Assembly: GCA_002633025.1 (NCBI GenBank)
Contig: NMRB01000407.1
Coordinates: 189,811 to 253,810, forward strand
Direction: 5' to 3'
DNA: 64,000 nucleotides
DNA from: Notospermus geniculatus
Taxonomy: Eukaryota; Nemertea; Pilidiophora; Heteronemertea; Lineidae
In this document: positions 42,769-53,644 of the stretch, one piece after another
How the letters are laid out: every line of letters begins with the position of its first letter
Position numbering within the stretch: the stretch's first letter is position 1
Translations under genes and position numbers: made by a program
Notes under the pieces: model-generated
What the model saw: only the letters and a program-made list of their open reading frames with translations
Told to the model about the DNA's origin: nothing
Databases searched by the model: none

Positions 42769-43998
42769 TGGTTCCCGATGTAGGCCTACAGGTGATTCTT
42801 CCGGTACATGAATGGTACATTGATATAGATCATGATACATTGATAGACATAAGTGACAGATGGATTACGATGATGTCAATAGAACTTGATCTCATGCCAG
42901 TAAATTCATCGCGTAATTGACCATGGCTTGATATCTGATGGTTCTAGAACAAAATGTACCCGGCGAAATGGTACTGGACAAAATGTACCTAGTACATGGT
43001 ACCTTTTGTCTGGTACATTTTGTCCTGTCACATTATCTGATCATCAAAGGTCATTGCATAATCGAAATGGGCATTCTCAGTAACGTAAGTATATCTGATA
43101 CCATGCCTCTCAGTAACCTAAGTATATCTGATACCATGCCTCTACCTCTATCATGGGCAGAGATATTGGAAATGATCACGTTTGACCTTGACCTTGACGT
43201 CTGATTATTGAAGACGTTGCATAATCGAAATCGGCATCATTAATAACACAAGTACGGGTGATATCATGCTTCTGTCTACCACTGGTACAGGTATTTCAAA
43301 TTATCACATTTCACCTTGACCTTGACCTTTGATCATCAAGGTCATTGCATAATCGAAGTGGGCATCATCAGTAACCTCAGTATGGGTGATATCATGGCTG
43401 TATGTCTACCACTGGAACAGATATTTCATGTTATCAAATTTGATATATCAAAGTCTCATGATATTTCAATCAGCCGGACAGGTTACACTAAGAATTTTAA
43501 CATGGTGATGTCCTTGGATAAGCAGGCATGAACTAAGACTTCTTTCATGTTGCTGAGTTAACAATATGGCAAGTTATAAAATATCAAATTCATGATATCG
43601 ATCATAAAATATCAAATTCATGATATCGATATCGACATGATCCCAACATCTCAGATCAAAAGTAATCAGTCCGATTCGTTGGGTATGGAAACCTAAGGGT
43701 AGAACCCGTTTGTGTTGCTGTAGGTGTTACAGGAGCCGAGTTATGACACCAGGAAAAAAGTGTGATGGACAAAATATCAAGTCTGATGTGTTGATTACAT
43801 CATGATGGAGGCATGTGATGTTGCCGAGGTTGACAAACGTAGGGGTAGGATCTGTTACCAGAGCTGTAGCTGTTGAAGGAGCTAAGATATGAAGGCATGA
43901 CAGACGGACACAGACACACACACACACACAGACACAGACACAGACACCATGACCAAAAACAATAGGGTTCGTGATGTTGATGATCAGGAACCATAAAA
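42769..43998. repeat. Anonymous 1.2-kb repeat (copy 1) with ~115-bp internal subrepeats
   Basis: Opens ATGGTTCCCGATGTA and closes GATCAGGAACCAT, so short inverted ends are present. Inside, a unit with TTGACCTTGACCTCTGATCA, CATTGCATAATCGAAATGGG and GCAGAGATATTTCAAATTAT recurs about three times. A second, longer array of the same family is at 61935-63775. Near the end is a CA-rich microsatellite (43915-43945). A short frame (43316-43531) is retained in all copies. Confidence 0.7.
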
Positions 43999-44639
43999 AT
44001 GAATAAAACAAAAGAATGGAATTTCATGAGATTTTTTATTTGGAACCATGTAATATGGCATATTTGTGAACAACAACAACCGATTTGTTTACAAAGAGTA
44101 GGGAAACTAGTTTTGTTTCATGGAGGTGGCAGCACCAGTAGCGCCCCATCGATCATTTGAGTGGTTCTCAGTATGATACAACTGACGTTTTTCACATTAG
44201 TACATATCATCGACAATAGGTGGTAGCACCGTAGGCATTGTGTGGATAGAGATCAACCAGTGTATAAAGCAGTGAGCCAGTGTTGAGAAGTTGGACATCA
44301 AAGCTGGTTAAGTGCTAGCTAGATATACCTGTTTCAAGGTGGGTTCATGTAGGAGCCCAGTATCCAGGGTGGCTGCATAGAAACTCTAGTGGAGCCAATC
44401 TTCTGATAATGCCTGGAAAAATCTAGCAGTTTTACAGTGATGGGGTGTTGAAGTACTAGGAGTTTCTATGCTAGTAGCCCTCGTCATCAGACCCTGTCAT
44501 TGCTGCCATCTGTTAGCAATGTGCTGCAATGCCATAACACCTGCATAACATAGACATTATAGACGAAACATTTTCACTTGACTTTTTCCAATTGGCATTC
44601 AAAAGATATTAAAGTGATGGAGGCTGCCATGATGTGAAA
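43999..44639. other. Intergenic between the channel and OB-fold genes
   Basis: No reading frame with known domain. TM1 of the channel gene was looked for here and not found. Confidence 0.35.
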
Positions 44640-45072
44640 GAGTGAAGTGGTATAGTAATAGCTGATGATGTACAGTCATACCTTTTCACTGATGATGCAA
44701 GATGAAGTGGTACAGTTATACCGTTTCACCCATGATGTGAGGACATTGAAGTGGTACAGTTCTACCTTTTCATGCATGATGCAAGTCATTGAAGTGGTAC
44801 AGTTATACCTTTTCAGCGATGATGCGAGTCATTGAAGTGGTACAGTTATACCTTTTCAGCAATAATGCGAGTCATTGAAGTGGTACAGTTATACCTTTTC
44901 ACTGATGATGCGAGTCATTGAAGTGGTACAGTTATACCTTTTCAGCCATGATGTGAAACATTGAAGTGGTACCGTTTTACCGTTTCATGCATGATGTGAG
45001 AAACTGAAGTGGTACAGTTATACCGTTTTACCAATTATGTGACACACTGAAGTGTTACAGGTATACCGTGAC
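44640..45072. repeat. 43-bp minisatellite, ~9-10 copies
   Basis: The landmark GAAGTGGTACAGTTATACC recurs at 44792, 44835, 44878, 44921, 44964 and 45007, every 43 bp, with TTTTCAGCxATGATGCGAGT in between. The outer copies are more diverged. It lies directly past the stop and AATAAA of the minus-strand OB-fold gene. Confidence 0.85.
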
Positions 45073-45075
45073 ATT

Positions 45076-45081
45076 TTTATT
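45076..45081 (-). terminator. AATAAA polyadenylation signal overlapping the stop codon
   Basis: On the minus strand the end reads GATTGAATAAAAATG: the TGA stop and AATAAA share one base. A second signal further into the minisatellite is not seen. Confidence 0.6.
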
Positions 45082-45266
45082 CAATCAATATGATCATGAT
45101 TGGTGGTACTAGTAGCAGCTTCATTGATGTTCGGATCATTGATGTTCGGATCATTGTTCTTTGGATCACTAGTGTTTGGATCATTAGTGTTTGTATCCTT
45201 GGACATGTTGAAGATATCCTCGTCAGACATGTCTGTTCCAGAGGTCGTGTTGTTCATATCTTTGAT
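45081..45266 (-). CDS. OB-fold gene exon 5 (C-terminal NDP-repeat tail)
   Basis: Begins after GGCTTTTTTCAG with IKDMNNTTSGTDMSDEDIFN, then NTNDPNTSDPKNNDPNINDP, and ends HDHID-stop. It is acidic and asparagine-rich, without fold, and the N-D-P triplets derive from a short GGATCATTGATGTTC DNA repeat. 62 codons including the stop. Confidence 0.7.
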   Translation of the reverse strand: MKDMNNTTSGTDMSDEDIFNMSKDTNTNDPNTSDPKNNDPNINDPNINEAATSTTNHDHID

Positions 45267-45547
45267 CTGAAAAAAGCCAGGGGTATAGCTTGGTAGTTGA
45301 AAGTGAAAGAAGTGGTGAATGGTTGGTATTGTGGAAACTAGGTTGGGTACAATACCAAGTTATGAGCACATGTGATACGAGGCATGTTGTGGAAATTGTC
45401 CCTTCGGTATGAAGGAAAGAGTTAAAAATGAGTAGTTTCTCTTTATGAAAGAACTTTATACTAATGGATTCAAATGTAATTTAAAGAAGGGAAAAAAATG
45501 AAAATGAACAATGATGAGTGTAATTTAAGAAAGGTATCAATACTTAC

Positions 45548-45745
45548 TTCAATGATTTCATTGGCAGCATCATTGATTGTTACAGCTACCGTTTCCAGCA
45601 GTGGTAGTTTTTCTGCAAGTTCCAAAGTAGTCATGTATACTTTTGGTTTTTCAGCATCTATTGACATTGCCAAAATCTTAACTTGGCCATGTTTAGGAGC
45701 CTTTCCAAAAACTCGGATTTCGGTGTTCATTTCCTGCGTTTCTAC
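45548..45745 (-). CDS. OB-fold gene exon 4
   Basis: 66 codons between AAATTTGCAG and GTAAGT: VETQEMNTEIRVFGKAPKHG, QVKILAMSIDAEKPKVYMTT and LELAEKLPLLETVAVTINDA. Alternating hydrophobic strands (TEIRVFG, VKILAMS) suggest a third beta-barrel or its edge. A longer plus-strand frame over this exon is a shadow. Confidence 0.72.
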
Positions 45746-46122
45746 CTGCAAATTTGGAATAGGAATGGTGAAGAAGAAGTTACAGTACATGCATATTCAG
45801 TCAATGGTACTGTTGACCAAAGTTCTGCAGTTTGCTGAATTAAAGTTCAAGGTCTATGACTACAGTACTGCGTGTCTGCTGGGCCCAGTCTCCATGGTCT
45901 CAAGAAAAGTGTACTGTGTTTGGTATCATTGTGTCATTACATGTGTTCAACTCTTATACAAATGCAAAGTATCATACTATTACTTTGAATTAATTAGCTT
46001 GATGAATAAGGTTCTAGGTTTTTTTGTAGTAATGATTTTGATGACCAAGATGTTGAGTAATGTTGATAAAGTGTATTTTGTCATGAAGGTACTTGCATGT
46101 ACATTGTGATGAAGGTACTTAC

Positions 46123-46335
46123 ATTGACTTTTGTGTCATACGTAGACTGGAGGTTTGTAAACCCTTGATACTTAGATATCTCCAAATTCTCGACTTTTAT
46201 TCGTTTGTTGGCCACTGATGTATCTATGTTGTCTGTTAGTTCATTCCAAAATCTGATAATAATCGTATCATCTCCATCGGTCAAACAGATGTGTTTCCTT
46301 TTCATGGAACCTTGTTCGATGTGTAAACTGGATAC
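46123..46335 (-). CDS. OB-fold gene exon 3 (RPA-type OB core)
   Basis: 71 codons after TTCATTCTAG: SSLHIEQGSMKRKHICLTDG, DDTIIIRFWNELTDNI and NLEISKYQGFTNLQSTYD. The pattern K-R-x-I-x-L-x-D-x-x-x-x-x-I-x-x-x-x-W-N is the strand 2-3 region of RPA DNA-binding OB folds, in which the aromatic W usually contacts DNA. Ends at GTAAGTACC. Confidence 0.78.
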
Positions 46336-47103
46336 CTAGAATGAAAAGGAGGTAACTTGTTGAGATTTCAAATGTACAAATGAATACAGTAGTATGATTA
46401 CATGAAACTTATCTTTTCCATGTGTGTTTCAGCTGGTTTTTGAGACAGATGATACTCATCATGAAATTTTCAGAATGAACCATAAAGGTTCAAATTACAA
46501 ATTCAGCATTTCATAAATATTCAAAATATTCCTTTAGATTTGCTTTGTGGGTGGTACGCAGGAAACGAAGATAATGTTCAACACAAGTTGAATGACAAGT
46601 TTTCCAATTGTTGAGGTTTTCATGGGAGTGATGTAACAATGGAAAAGTTGCCAATCAACTTTGAATTCAACAATATCTTGATTTGGTGCATATTGCTCCC
46701 GAGTTTTGGATAATGATGAGAGGCAAGTTTTCTAAGCATGTTCACTGCAAATTTGGTTTCATTCCAACTGGTTCATTTTCAGATACAAAAAGGGACTGAA
46801 TTTCCAGAATGCTATGAATGATGCAAGTTCAGGGTCATTGCTGTACACTTTAATAGGCCGATGTGCATTTGTCATCTTTGTCTGTATGTTCAGTTCATTG
46901 TGCTCACCAATCAAATTGAAGGCATCAAGTTGTCATTCATGTGGTGCTTTATGACACAAAAACCTGAAGTTGGTACTGTATTATATAAAGCAGACATTTG
47001 GTATGAGTACACGAATTGTATCGCTGAGTAAGATAATTGTTTACAGTTAATACCATAAAGGAATCCACCATAAGGTTTGTCTAAATAAATTTTGTATACT
47101 TAC

Positions 47104-47241
47104 ATTATTGACTTTGCCTATGATTGATACCCTGTGGTGATTAGGGAGTTCATTTTTGATTTCATGTATTTTTTTGACTGGTGCATGGAGGAAATCCTGC
47201 TCAATGGTTTCATCAATGTCGAATTCCTTTGTCTGGAAGAT
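47104..47241 (-). CDS. OB-fold gene exon 2
   Basis: 46 codons from ATTATTTCAG to GTAAGT: IFQTKEFDIDETIEQDFL, PVKKIHEIKNELPNHHRVSI and IGKVNN. The H-R-V-S-I-I-G-K-V strand is the first strand of the OB fold completed by exon 3. Confidence 0.75.
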
Positions 47242-47424
47242 CTGAAATAATTTCAAATCAAAATAAGACATGGTAGACAGAATTGTACATGTGCTTTGAT
47301 TTATGTAGATGTATGAAAGTACATGTATCGTACAAGTAGTTGTGCACAATGGAATAGACCTGTTGTACATATGTGCTTCAAGAAAAAATAATTAAAATTT
47401 GGTGTACATTTTGCAGATTCTTAC

Positions 47425-47637
47425 CTCTGAAGCCTTGTTTGTCTTAACAAGGTCGTTTGATACTGTTGCTTCAGTTACTATGTAGTAATGGAAACGTTGA
47501 AATTGGTAGTCTTTGTGTTCACCATAAGGAACATAGTACATATCTTGCTTTGGTTCTCTACAATGACCTTAATGTACGAGGTGTCCTTTCTCTGTCGTTT
47601 TGTTCCAATGACCTTGAGTTTGACGATATTCATGATT
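47425..47637 (-). CDS. OB-fold gene exon 1 recovered (frameshift needed)
   Basis: 213 bp between TTAATTTCAG and GTAAGA. From the ATG at 47633 the frame gives MNIVKLKVIGTKRQRKDTSY, IKVIVENQSKICTMFLMVN, which reads like strands 1-3 of an OB fold, but it stops after about 52 codons. The frame that joins exon 2 in phase 0 gives YYIVTEATVSNDLVKTNKAS at its end and has a TAA in its first third. A single indel would join the two. Either the gene is damaged here or the assembly has an error. Confidence 0.55.
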
Positions 47638-48589
47638 CTGAAATTAAAATTGGAGGTGAAAAATAAGCAAAGTGTGAATGATGTCAAGTTATTGTGAACA
47701 TGTGTGGTGTCAAGTGCCATCAAAGTTTAAAGGGAATTGAACTGAATTCCTTTTAAATGACACATTCAGAAGAATTTGGGTTAAATTCAAAGCAGTTGGC
47801 ATTTTTTTCATGAAATAAAAAGAAGTGGTAAGCGCTTCAATGGGTATCATATAACAGAAGGGAAATTTTGATGTTGTAAACACTTTGCGAGGCAAAAGGG
47901 TGTTTAAAATTGGATGGAATTGTAAATGATGGAACTATGTTGGTGGTTGATGGTACTATAATCTATGGTGTGTGGACAGAATCCCCGAGACACCAGGATT
48001 CAATGTACATGTAGGCCTACTCTAACTAGAGTACGTGTACACCTAGTAAAATTACTTGATCGGGAGATGCAATCAGTGGCAATTGCTGAACTTCAGAATC
48101 CCTGGGTGAAAATGATAAAGGGTACTGGAGGGAGACAGAATGGAAATTTATTGTTGGTGTTCTTTATTGCATGAAGTAGCATAGGCCTATAGGCCTATAG
48201 GCCTAGGGACTTGATGCATAGGGTTAGGCGTACATGTATGAGTTGGTGTACAACATCGGCCTAAGTATATGTATATAGAGCCCAGGTAGGCCATGCAAGC
48301 GTAAACAGACACAGAAATGTTGGGCTGGGTTAATTGTCCCACACAGGGGCAACATTGTGGTCAAGTCAAGGAAGCCTAGGCATGGGATGTGTGTGCAGGA
48401 AGGCCTAGGCGACACCCCTAGCGGAGAAAAAAGTTGTGGGTGGGAAATCATTGATATCTTTGTCCACCATACAATACATAGTCACACTGCTGTACATATG
48501 ACCATAGCAGGTCTATAGGCCTAATTGTAGGCCTACATAGACCTACATAGGCCTACTTGCTGCACTCCAGTGCATGGTCACCTACCGAC

Positions 48590-48712
48590 ATGGCCGAACA
48601 TGCCGAAATGTGCTGCCAACAGCAACAGGAATCAGAATATTTGCCGTGGTTGACAGATGACAGGTTAAAGAAAGCGATAGACAAATTATTGATACGCCTA
48701 ATATCAGTGTAA
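48590..48712 (+). CDS. Possible small ORF or first exon, unknown
   Basis: ATG in good context (ACCGACATGGCC): MAEHAEMCCQQQQESEYLPW then LTDDRLKKAIDKLLIRLIS and a TAA. A donor-like GTGTAAAG overlaps the stop. The composition is coding-like (amphipathic end), but no homologue is recognised and no downstream exon was found. Confidence 0.2.
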   Translation: MAEHAEMCCQQQQESEYLPWLTDDRLKKAIDKLLIRLISV

Positions 48713-49124
48713 AGACGTGTCCCGCATGATCGTGATCAGTCAGGCAGATAGTCATGACTGCTGCAGGTGCTCTTTGGCTCATTGACATTGCTTTGCTCGT
48801 ATAACATGTGTATAATGCGAAAATTGATGCCGGAGGGCTTGGGCGGAAGCACATGTTCCAATGATCTGCGCATGTGCAGGAACGACTTCATATGGGCGGC
48901 CGTAACCGCATTCATTAATATATGTGTGGCCATAAAAACGAAGAAAAAAAATTCGCCTGAAACTCTCAAATTGAGTTTGAAAAATCATTTGTTTCAGCAT
49001 TTTCCAGATTTATAAAGGCCTCACAAGACTTGACCATTGATTTTCAAGAGGAAAAAACATTTCCTTTTGGTTTAAAATTGACATCTAGGCCTAGTTTGGT
49101 TCTCGAACTCACCGCTAGGGCTAA

Positions 49125-50840
49125 TAGACTTCGGTATCGGCCTCGTGTGACTTTGACCGCGCACCCTGATTCAGGGTGTATGACGTCACAAAACCGTTAA
49201 AGAAACGGTTGATTTTCCAATACGATCACGTGACTCGCGACGTGATACACCCTCATTGCATTCGATTACTTCCTGGGGCCTTCCTCGGACAAGCCCCGGA
49301 AGGAACAAGCTGAGCGTGCGCACAACAGCGAGTAATCGAATGCTCTCGGGCCAGACACGGGGAAACTGTCACGTGGATGCGCTCTGATTGGCTGATTGTC
49401 CGCCATGACACTTTACACGAGCTAGCTCGGGACAGACGCTAGAGCGTTCGATTTCTCTTGCAGGCCGATGTACACTGATGTATGCGAGAGCTGTGTGCAT
49501 CTCACAATCGGAAGTGACGTAATGCTTTGGATTTTGGGAACGTTCCCCGAGAAGCCCTCCTCGGCGGGTAGGGCTAGTCGCGCTTGTCCGAGGAAGGTCC
49601 GATCGATGACGTAGTTCCGGTGTAAACGAACGCTGTAGGGCTTGTTCCGAGCTAGCTCGTGGAAGTAATCGAATGCGGTGCCTGAATCAGGGTACGTGGT
49701 CAAGGTCACACGAGGCTGATACCGAACTCCATTCTCGCTTGCCAGAGGTATGGCGCTCCATAAATCTGACGGTCGCTTATTGGAGCGACCGAAAAAGCGA
49801 ACCGAACTGTCGAGCGGAACGATAGGTCGTGGCTCGTTGGTAGCATGCTTATTAGGTTTTAGTTATAATGATATATCATAGATGGCGCTGGGTCTGACTA
49901 TGTTATGGGCGATATTTTTAGAGTTACCACGTGGGACTGTTTTTATTTCGGAATCCCTCTGGTTTTCCGTATAAACGTTATGAGTCGATTTACCGAAAAA
50001 ACATATTTTTATCACTTTTCATACAATGCAGGCATTAGAGCCTGTGTATCTTTCCCGAAATCCACTATTGCTTTTTTATTTGCTATGTCTTTACTTGGAG
50101 GAATTATACTGACACCTCCAAGGTCTTTGGTGTAAGAAAGTTGCACATTCATAAATCAGTTTTATTTAGCTGACAACATCGAAATAAAATCTTTTTGGCT
50201 ATGACCAAAAATATTTTATTTCGATGTTTTTCAACCACAGGCATGGTAGAATATTTCGTTGCCAGCCGCTGATATCCACTAAGTAGGCTCTATATGTATC
50301 ACACTATCAGTACAGTCAGCTTCATATAAGCCTAATGCTAAGATGACCCAGATTCGTGGTATACGCTTACATGAGTCCTGACTGTGTTACCAGTCACTGG
50401 TAGGTCACTGGCACTCCCGCTGGCACTTTGAGGTTGTCTGTAAGACTTGCTCAATTCATGAACGATCCGATCCATTCACTAACTTTCTTTCGAACCAACA
50501 AAACGGGAGTCTGAGAAATTAAATCATTCAATTCTCCAAGAGAGAGTGGTGAAGACGACATTTTCAAGAGCACGTGGAAGAAATTTCATCATTTTTTGCG
50601 CGCCAAACACAGACCCACTCCAAAACAAATCCCACGTGGTATATATATCGCCCATAATGTCTTCATAATCTATTCAGGAACAGCGCCATCTATATCATAT
50701 AAATATAACTAAAACCTAATAAGCATGCTACCAACTAGCCACGACCGGAACGATACCTCTGGCGAGCTAGATTGACCGAACTCTATTAGCCCTAGCGGCG
50801 AGTTCGGGAACCAAATCGCGAAATGAACGAAATGTCAGCC
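49125..50840. mobile_element. Palindromic element with nested insertion in its left arm
   Basis: Outer arms share TTGGTTCYCGAACTCRCCGC, GCTAATAGA and, further in, GGTAGCATGCTTATTAGGTT. They match 49100-49145 plus 49730-49880 on the left and 50690-50825 on the right. The ~590-bp interruption is itself bounded by inverted ends (49130-49727). Confidence 0.65.
49130..49727. mobile_element. Element nested in 49125-50840, possible ACT duplication
   Basis: Ends TCGGTATCGGCCTCGTGTGA and near-complement, flanked by ACT on both sides. The interior contains CATTCGATTACTTCC and TTCCTCGGACAAG in both orientations, so a further hairpin is nested. Confidence 0.55.
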
Positions 50841-51930
50841 AATGTCACAGTTGGGCCTGTGACATTGGCTGCACTGTATACGCATGATACGTTGGCCATG
50901 GCCGTAGGGCCCTTAGCTGTGGCCACTGGAACTAAAACGACACCGAACGTTGGTACCGGTGATCTGTTCATGGTGTTGGCCGTGGCCTAGATCGGCGCAT
51001 AACGCGACGAGAATGTCATAGTCAGGGGAATTTAGGAGTACGGCTAGGGGTAGATGCACACAGCGCTCGCATACATCAGCGGCGCAGAGATGCCTTGGGG
51101 GTAGGCCTAGATGTAGGCCTAGACGTCAACGCCTAATGATATCCGATGTTCTGACAACAATGTCCGGTTCTTTTGTGCAGTGGACATGGTGTCGGCTAAA
51201 TATCGGTGAAATATCGCTACTTATGCCTATAGCGTTCTGGGTTGATGTTCCGCAAGTCGCCGTTCTGGGTTGATGTTCCCGAAGTCGTCGTTATGTCGTA
51301 AAAACTGGAAAAATGGATAGCGTAACGAGAGCGTTAACGTAAGTTAGGCTGGCTTCGGAAACATGTTGTCGGTTCGGTGTACGCCTATTCCGGCAGGATG
51401 TTTTCGTTGAGGACATTTGATTTCATGATACCTATACGACATTTATTGCGCGGGCATTTCTCACCCGTTGTTTGCTGGAGGTGAAAGAAGAAGTCCGCCA
51501 GACCATGGATGGATCGTGGAAAAATGGATCAATCGTCAGGACGGAGAAATTTGCGTACGTACCTTCGTGGCGTACGTATGGGTACCGGTAGACGAGAGTG
51601 ATCTACAGTGGAGTTAATGTTTCGCGCTTGATGTCCAGTGTTGAAGTGAAAAAGTTGATTTGAACGCAGCCTTTTAAACACTTTTTGGTAGGGAAAATGA
51701 TGCAATAGGAAATCAGTGAAAGCACGGACAGGTTCATGGAGCGTGTAAAGTGAAATAGATCGTTCCATAAAATGACAAGTCGAGGCCTAGGTTACGTAAG
51801 GTCCGTGTCAATATCTAACTGGGCTACTTGTATTTTGGTAACGTTAGTCAATGTTTTGGTTGTGCAGTTTTACTTGTGGGTCAATAATTGTCATCATGGA
51901 TAAATAGGGAAATAGAATGGGATATCGTCT
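50841..51930. other. Non-coding, no gene recognised
   Basis: A 21-base motif with GTTCTGGGTTGATGTTCC is directly duplicated at 51235-51280. Several TAGGCCTA motifs. Confidence 0.35.
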
Positions 51931-52078
51931 AAAGGTGGTGACAGACTGGTCCGTATAAGGTCCGAAAGCGATGCGTTTTGTATTGTTCTTTCACACCTCT
52001 ATGCACTTGGGTGCGCCTACAACAAAAGAAATCATGCTGTATACGGACCGTATACGGACCAGTCTGTTATCGCCTTTA
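51931..52078. repeat. Short MITE, CTAAAGGTGGTGACAGACTG ends
   Basis: 148 bp, arms of about 30 bp (…CAGACTGGTCCGTATA). TAA/TTA at the borders suggests a Harbinger-type target. Confidence 0.6.
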
Positions 52079-52829
52079 GACATAGGCCTATAGGCTGATA
52101 AAAGAATGACGAGGCGACAGTGTAGTGTTGAAATAGGTTACGGTTGTTGGGTTTATAGTTGGTTGTGATCAATTATTTCATTTACTTTGTAGACATGTCC
52201 TTAGGGCCAGCAAAAAAAATAGTTTGTTTATCGTCTTCCGCCGTTGCCAATTTTTAGTGCTTTGCCAAATGTTTTTTAATTTTTTATGTGCTTGAATTTC
52301 GTGTTTTGCCATGTATCACAGCGCTACCAAGCAGTAGATCTGTAAACAACAGTTTCCAAATCATGCTGTTTATGCATTTTCAGTGCTTTTGTAACAAAAT
52401 TCAGTCTTAGAGGATTGAAGTGGCAACAAAACATGCACAGGAGGAGATGATTTTGTAATATCTTCGGACCAAAGAACAATAAAAAATAAAAGTAAAAAGT
52501 GCCCCCGTTGCCTATTTTCAAGAACCACTCGGACGTTAAACTAAAATTTTTTTTGTATGCCCTCATATACGTTCGATAGGCGTAGGCTGTACAGAGGTAC
52601 AACATATTGCTACAAGTTTTTCTTCAAAAATGTTTTATCCAATTTGAATTGCCGCGAGACCTGATCAATTATGTTCATGGAATTTTCGTACAAGAATGTG
52701 TGGCAGGTGTACAGGATGATGTCATAAAAATCAATTGCACTGACAATAATAGAAGGATCGCTTAAACCTGGCAGTGAATGTATTGGGCATGACACCGTAT
52801 CATTAGACTGAGGCACTCAGTGTCTGTAA

Positions 52830-52843
52830 TGCGCATGCGCGAA
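52830..52843. promoter_or_regulatory. NRF1-type site ATGCGCATGCGCG
   Basis: Matches YGCGCAYGCGCR. It stands alone, near AAGTGCGCAGCA. No gene start is identified beside it. Confidence 0.3.
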
Positions 52844-53145
52844 GTGCGCAGCATTGTGGCAACCGAGGGTCTGGCCGTGTGAGACTACGGTATCATAGAA
52901 AAAAAATCGTGTGGTCCGTTAACACAATCCAATTTCGAAGTTCGATCCAACAAAAATAGGACGAAATGTATTATGCAAAATCATGTTGTATGGTATTTAT
53001 TGTACCGGTATCCAATTTTCCCACACCAATTTTTTGCACACGATCAAACGTAGGCCTATTGGTGCAACTTTTGTTGAGTGGTAATGTTAACAATTCCAAG
53101 CAGAGCGCCTTTAAGGCGTAGGCCTACATCTCGGCTAATTACCTG

Positions 53146-53253
53146 GGGCCTGTTTCATAAAGCGATTTTAAGTTAATGGCACCTTTAACCGAATGGAAAA
53201 TGCATTGAAGTTAATGGCACTTTAGGCCTAATGTCACTTTATGAAACAGGCCC
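53146..53253. mobile_element. Harbinger-like MITE with CTG target duplication (copy 3)
   Basis: Ends GGGCCTGTTTCATAAAG and complement, flanked by CTG at 53143-53145 and 53254-53256. 108 bp. The joined target ATTACCTGGTTGAT resembles the ACACCWGGT target of zebrafish Harbinger3. Confidence 0.7.
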
Positions 53254-53644
53254 CTGGTTGATTATAACAGTTATTTTTCCTGCGGAAAGGTGGCAGCGCC
53301 GAAATAATGTTATCTGTTTTGAAATGTATCTTGGTAAATATTCTGGCCGCTGAAGTTATGATTTCACGGTCAAAAACAAACAGAAAGTGGTGGAAGGCGA
53401 GATTTAAATTGATTTTTATCCAATTTGTTATTAGTACCATGATTTAACAATAGGTGGCATACGGTATGTTTACAATTCGAACTAAAACGCGTTTAAATAT
53501 TGACGGTATTGAGAGTGTTGAATGAAAAAAAAAGATCGGGTATGGCGGGCGAAAGTTACACTTCTGGCAATTTCGGCTAATGTGTGGTTCGTGCGTACCA
53601 GCTGGAGTACCGCTAGGCCTACCTGGTATGGTCCATGTAATCTC

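Larger units (their letters stand above)
45081..47637 (-). other. RPA-like OB-fold gene, five exons
   Basis: Minus-strand gene with exons 47637-47425, 47241-47104, 46335-46123, 45745-45548 and 45266-45081. All introns are phase 0, with GTAAGT or GTAAGA donors and TTTCAG, TCTAG or GCAG acceptors. The product has at least two OB-fold-like stretches of the replication-protein-A type, so a single-stranded nucleic-acid-binding role is inferred. The last exon is an N-D-P repeat tail. The first exon needs one frameshift to connect its OB-like start with its end. An upstream non-coding exon may exist, since the ATG at 47633 lies four bases into the exon. RPA-like genes are known passengers of some Helitrons; here a Helentron lies 6 kb away, but the gene has introns and no link is shown. 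Confidence 0.7.

Noticed and set aside
43727-44027. Minus-strand frames with CVCVCV runs
   Set aside because: Translation of the CA microsatellite in the anonymous repeat.
45498-46109. 203-residue plus-strand frame
   Set aside because: Antisense to the OB-fold gene exon 4; no domain and no codon pattern of its own.
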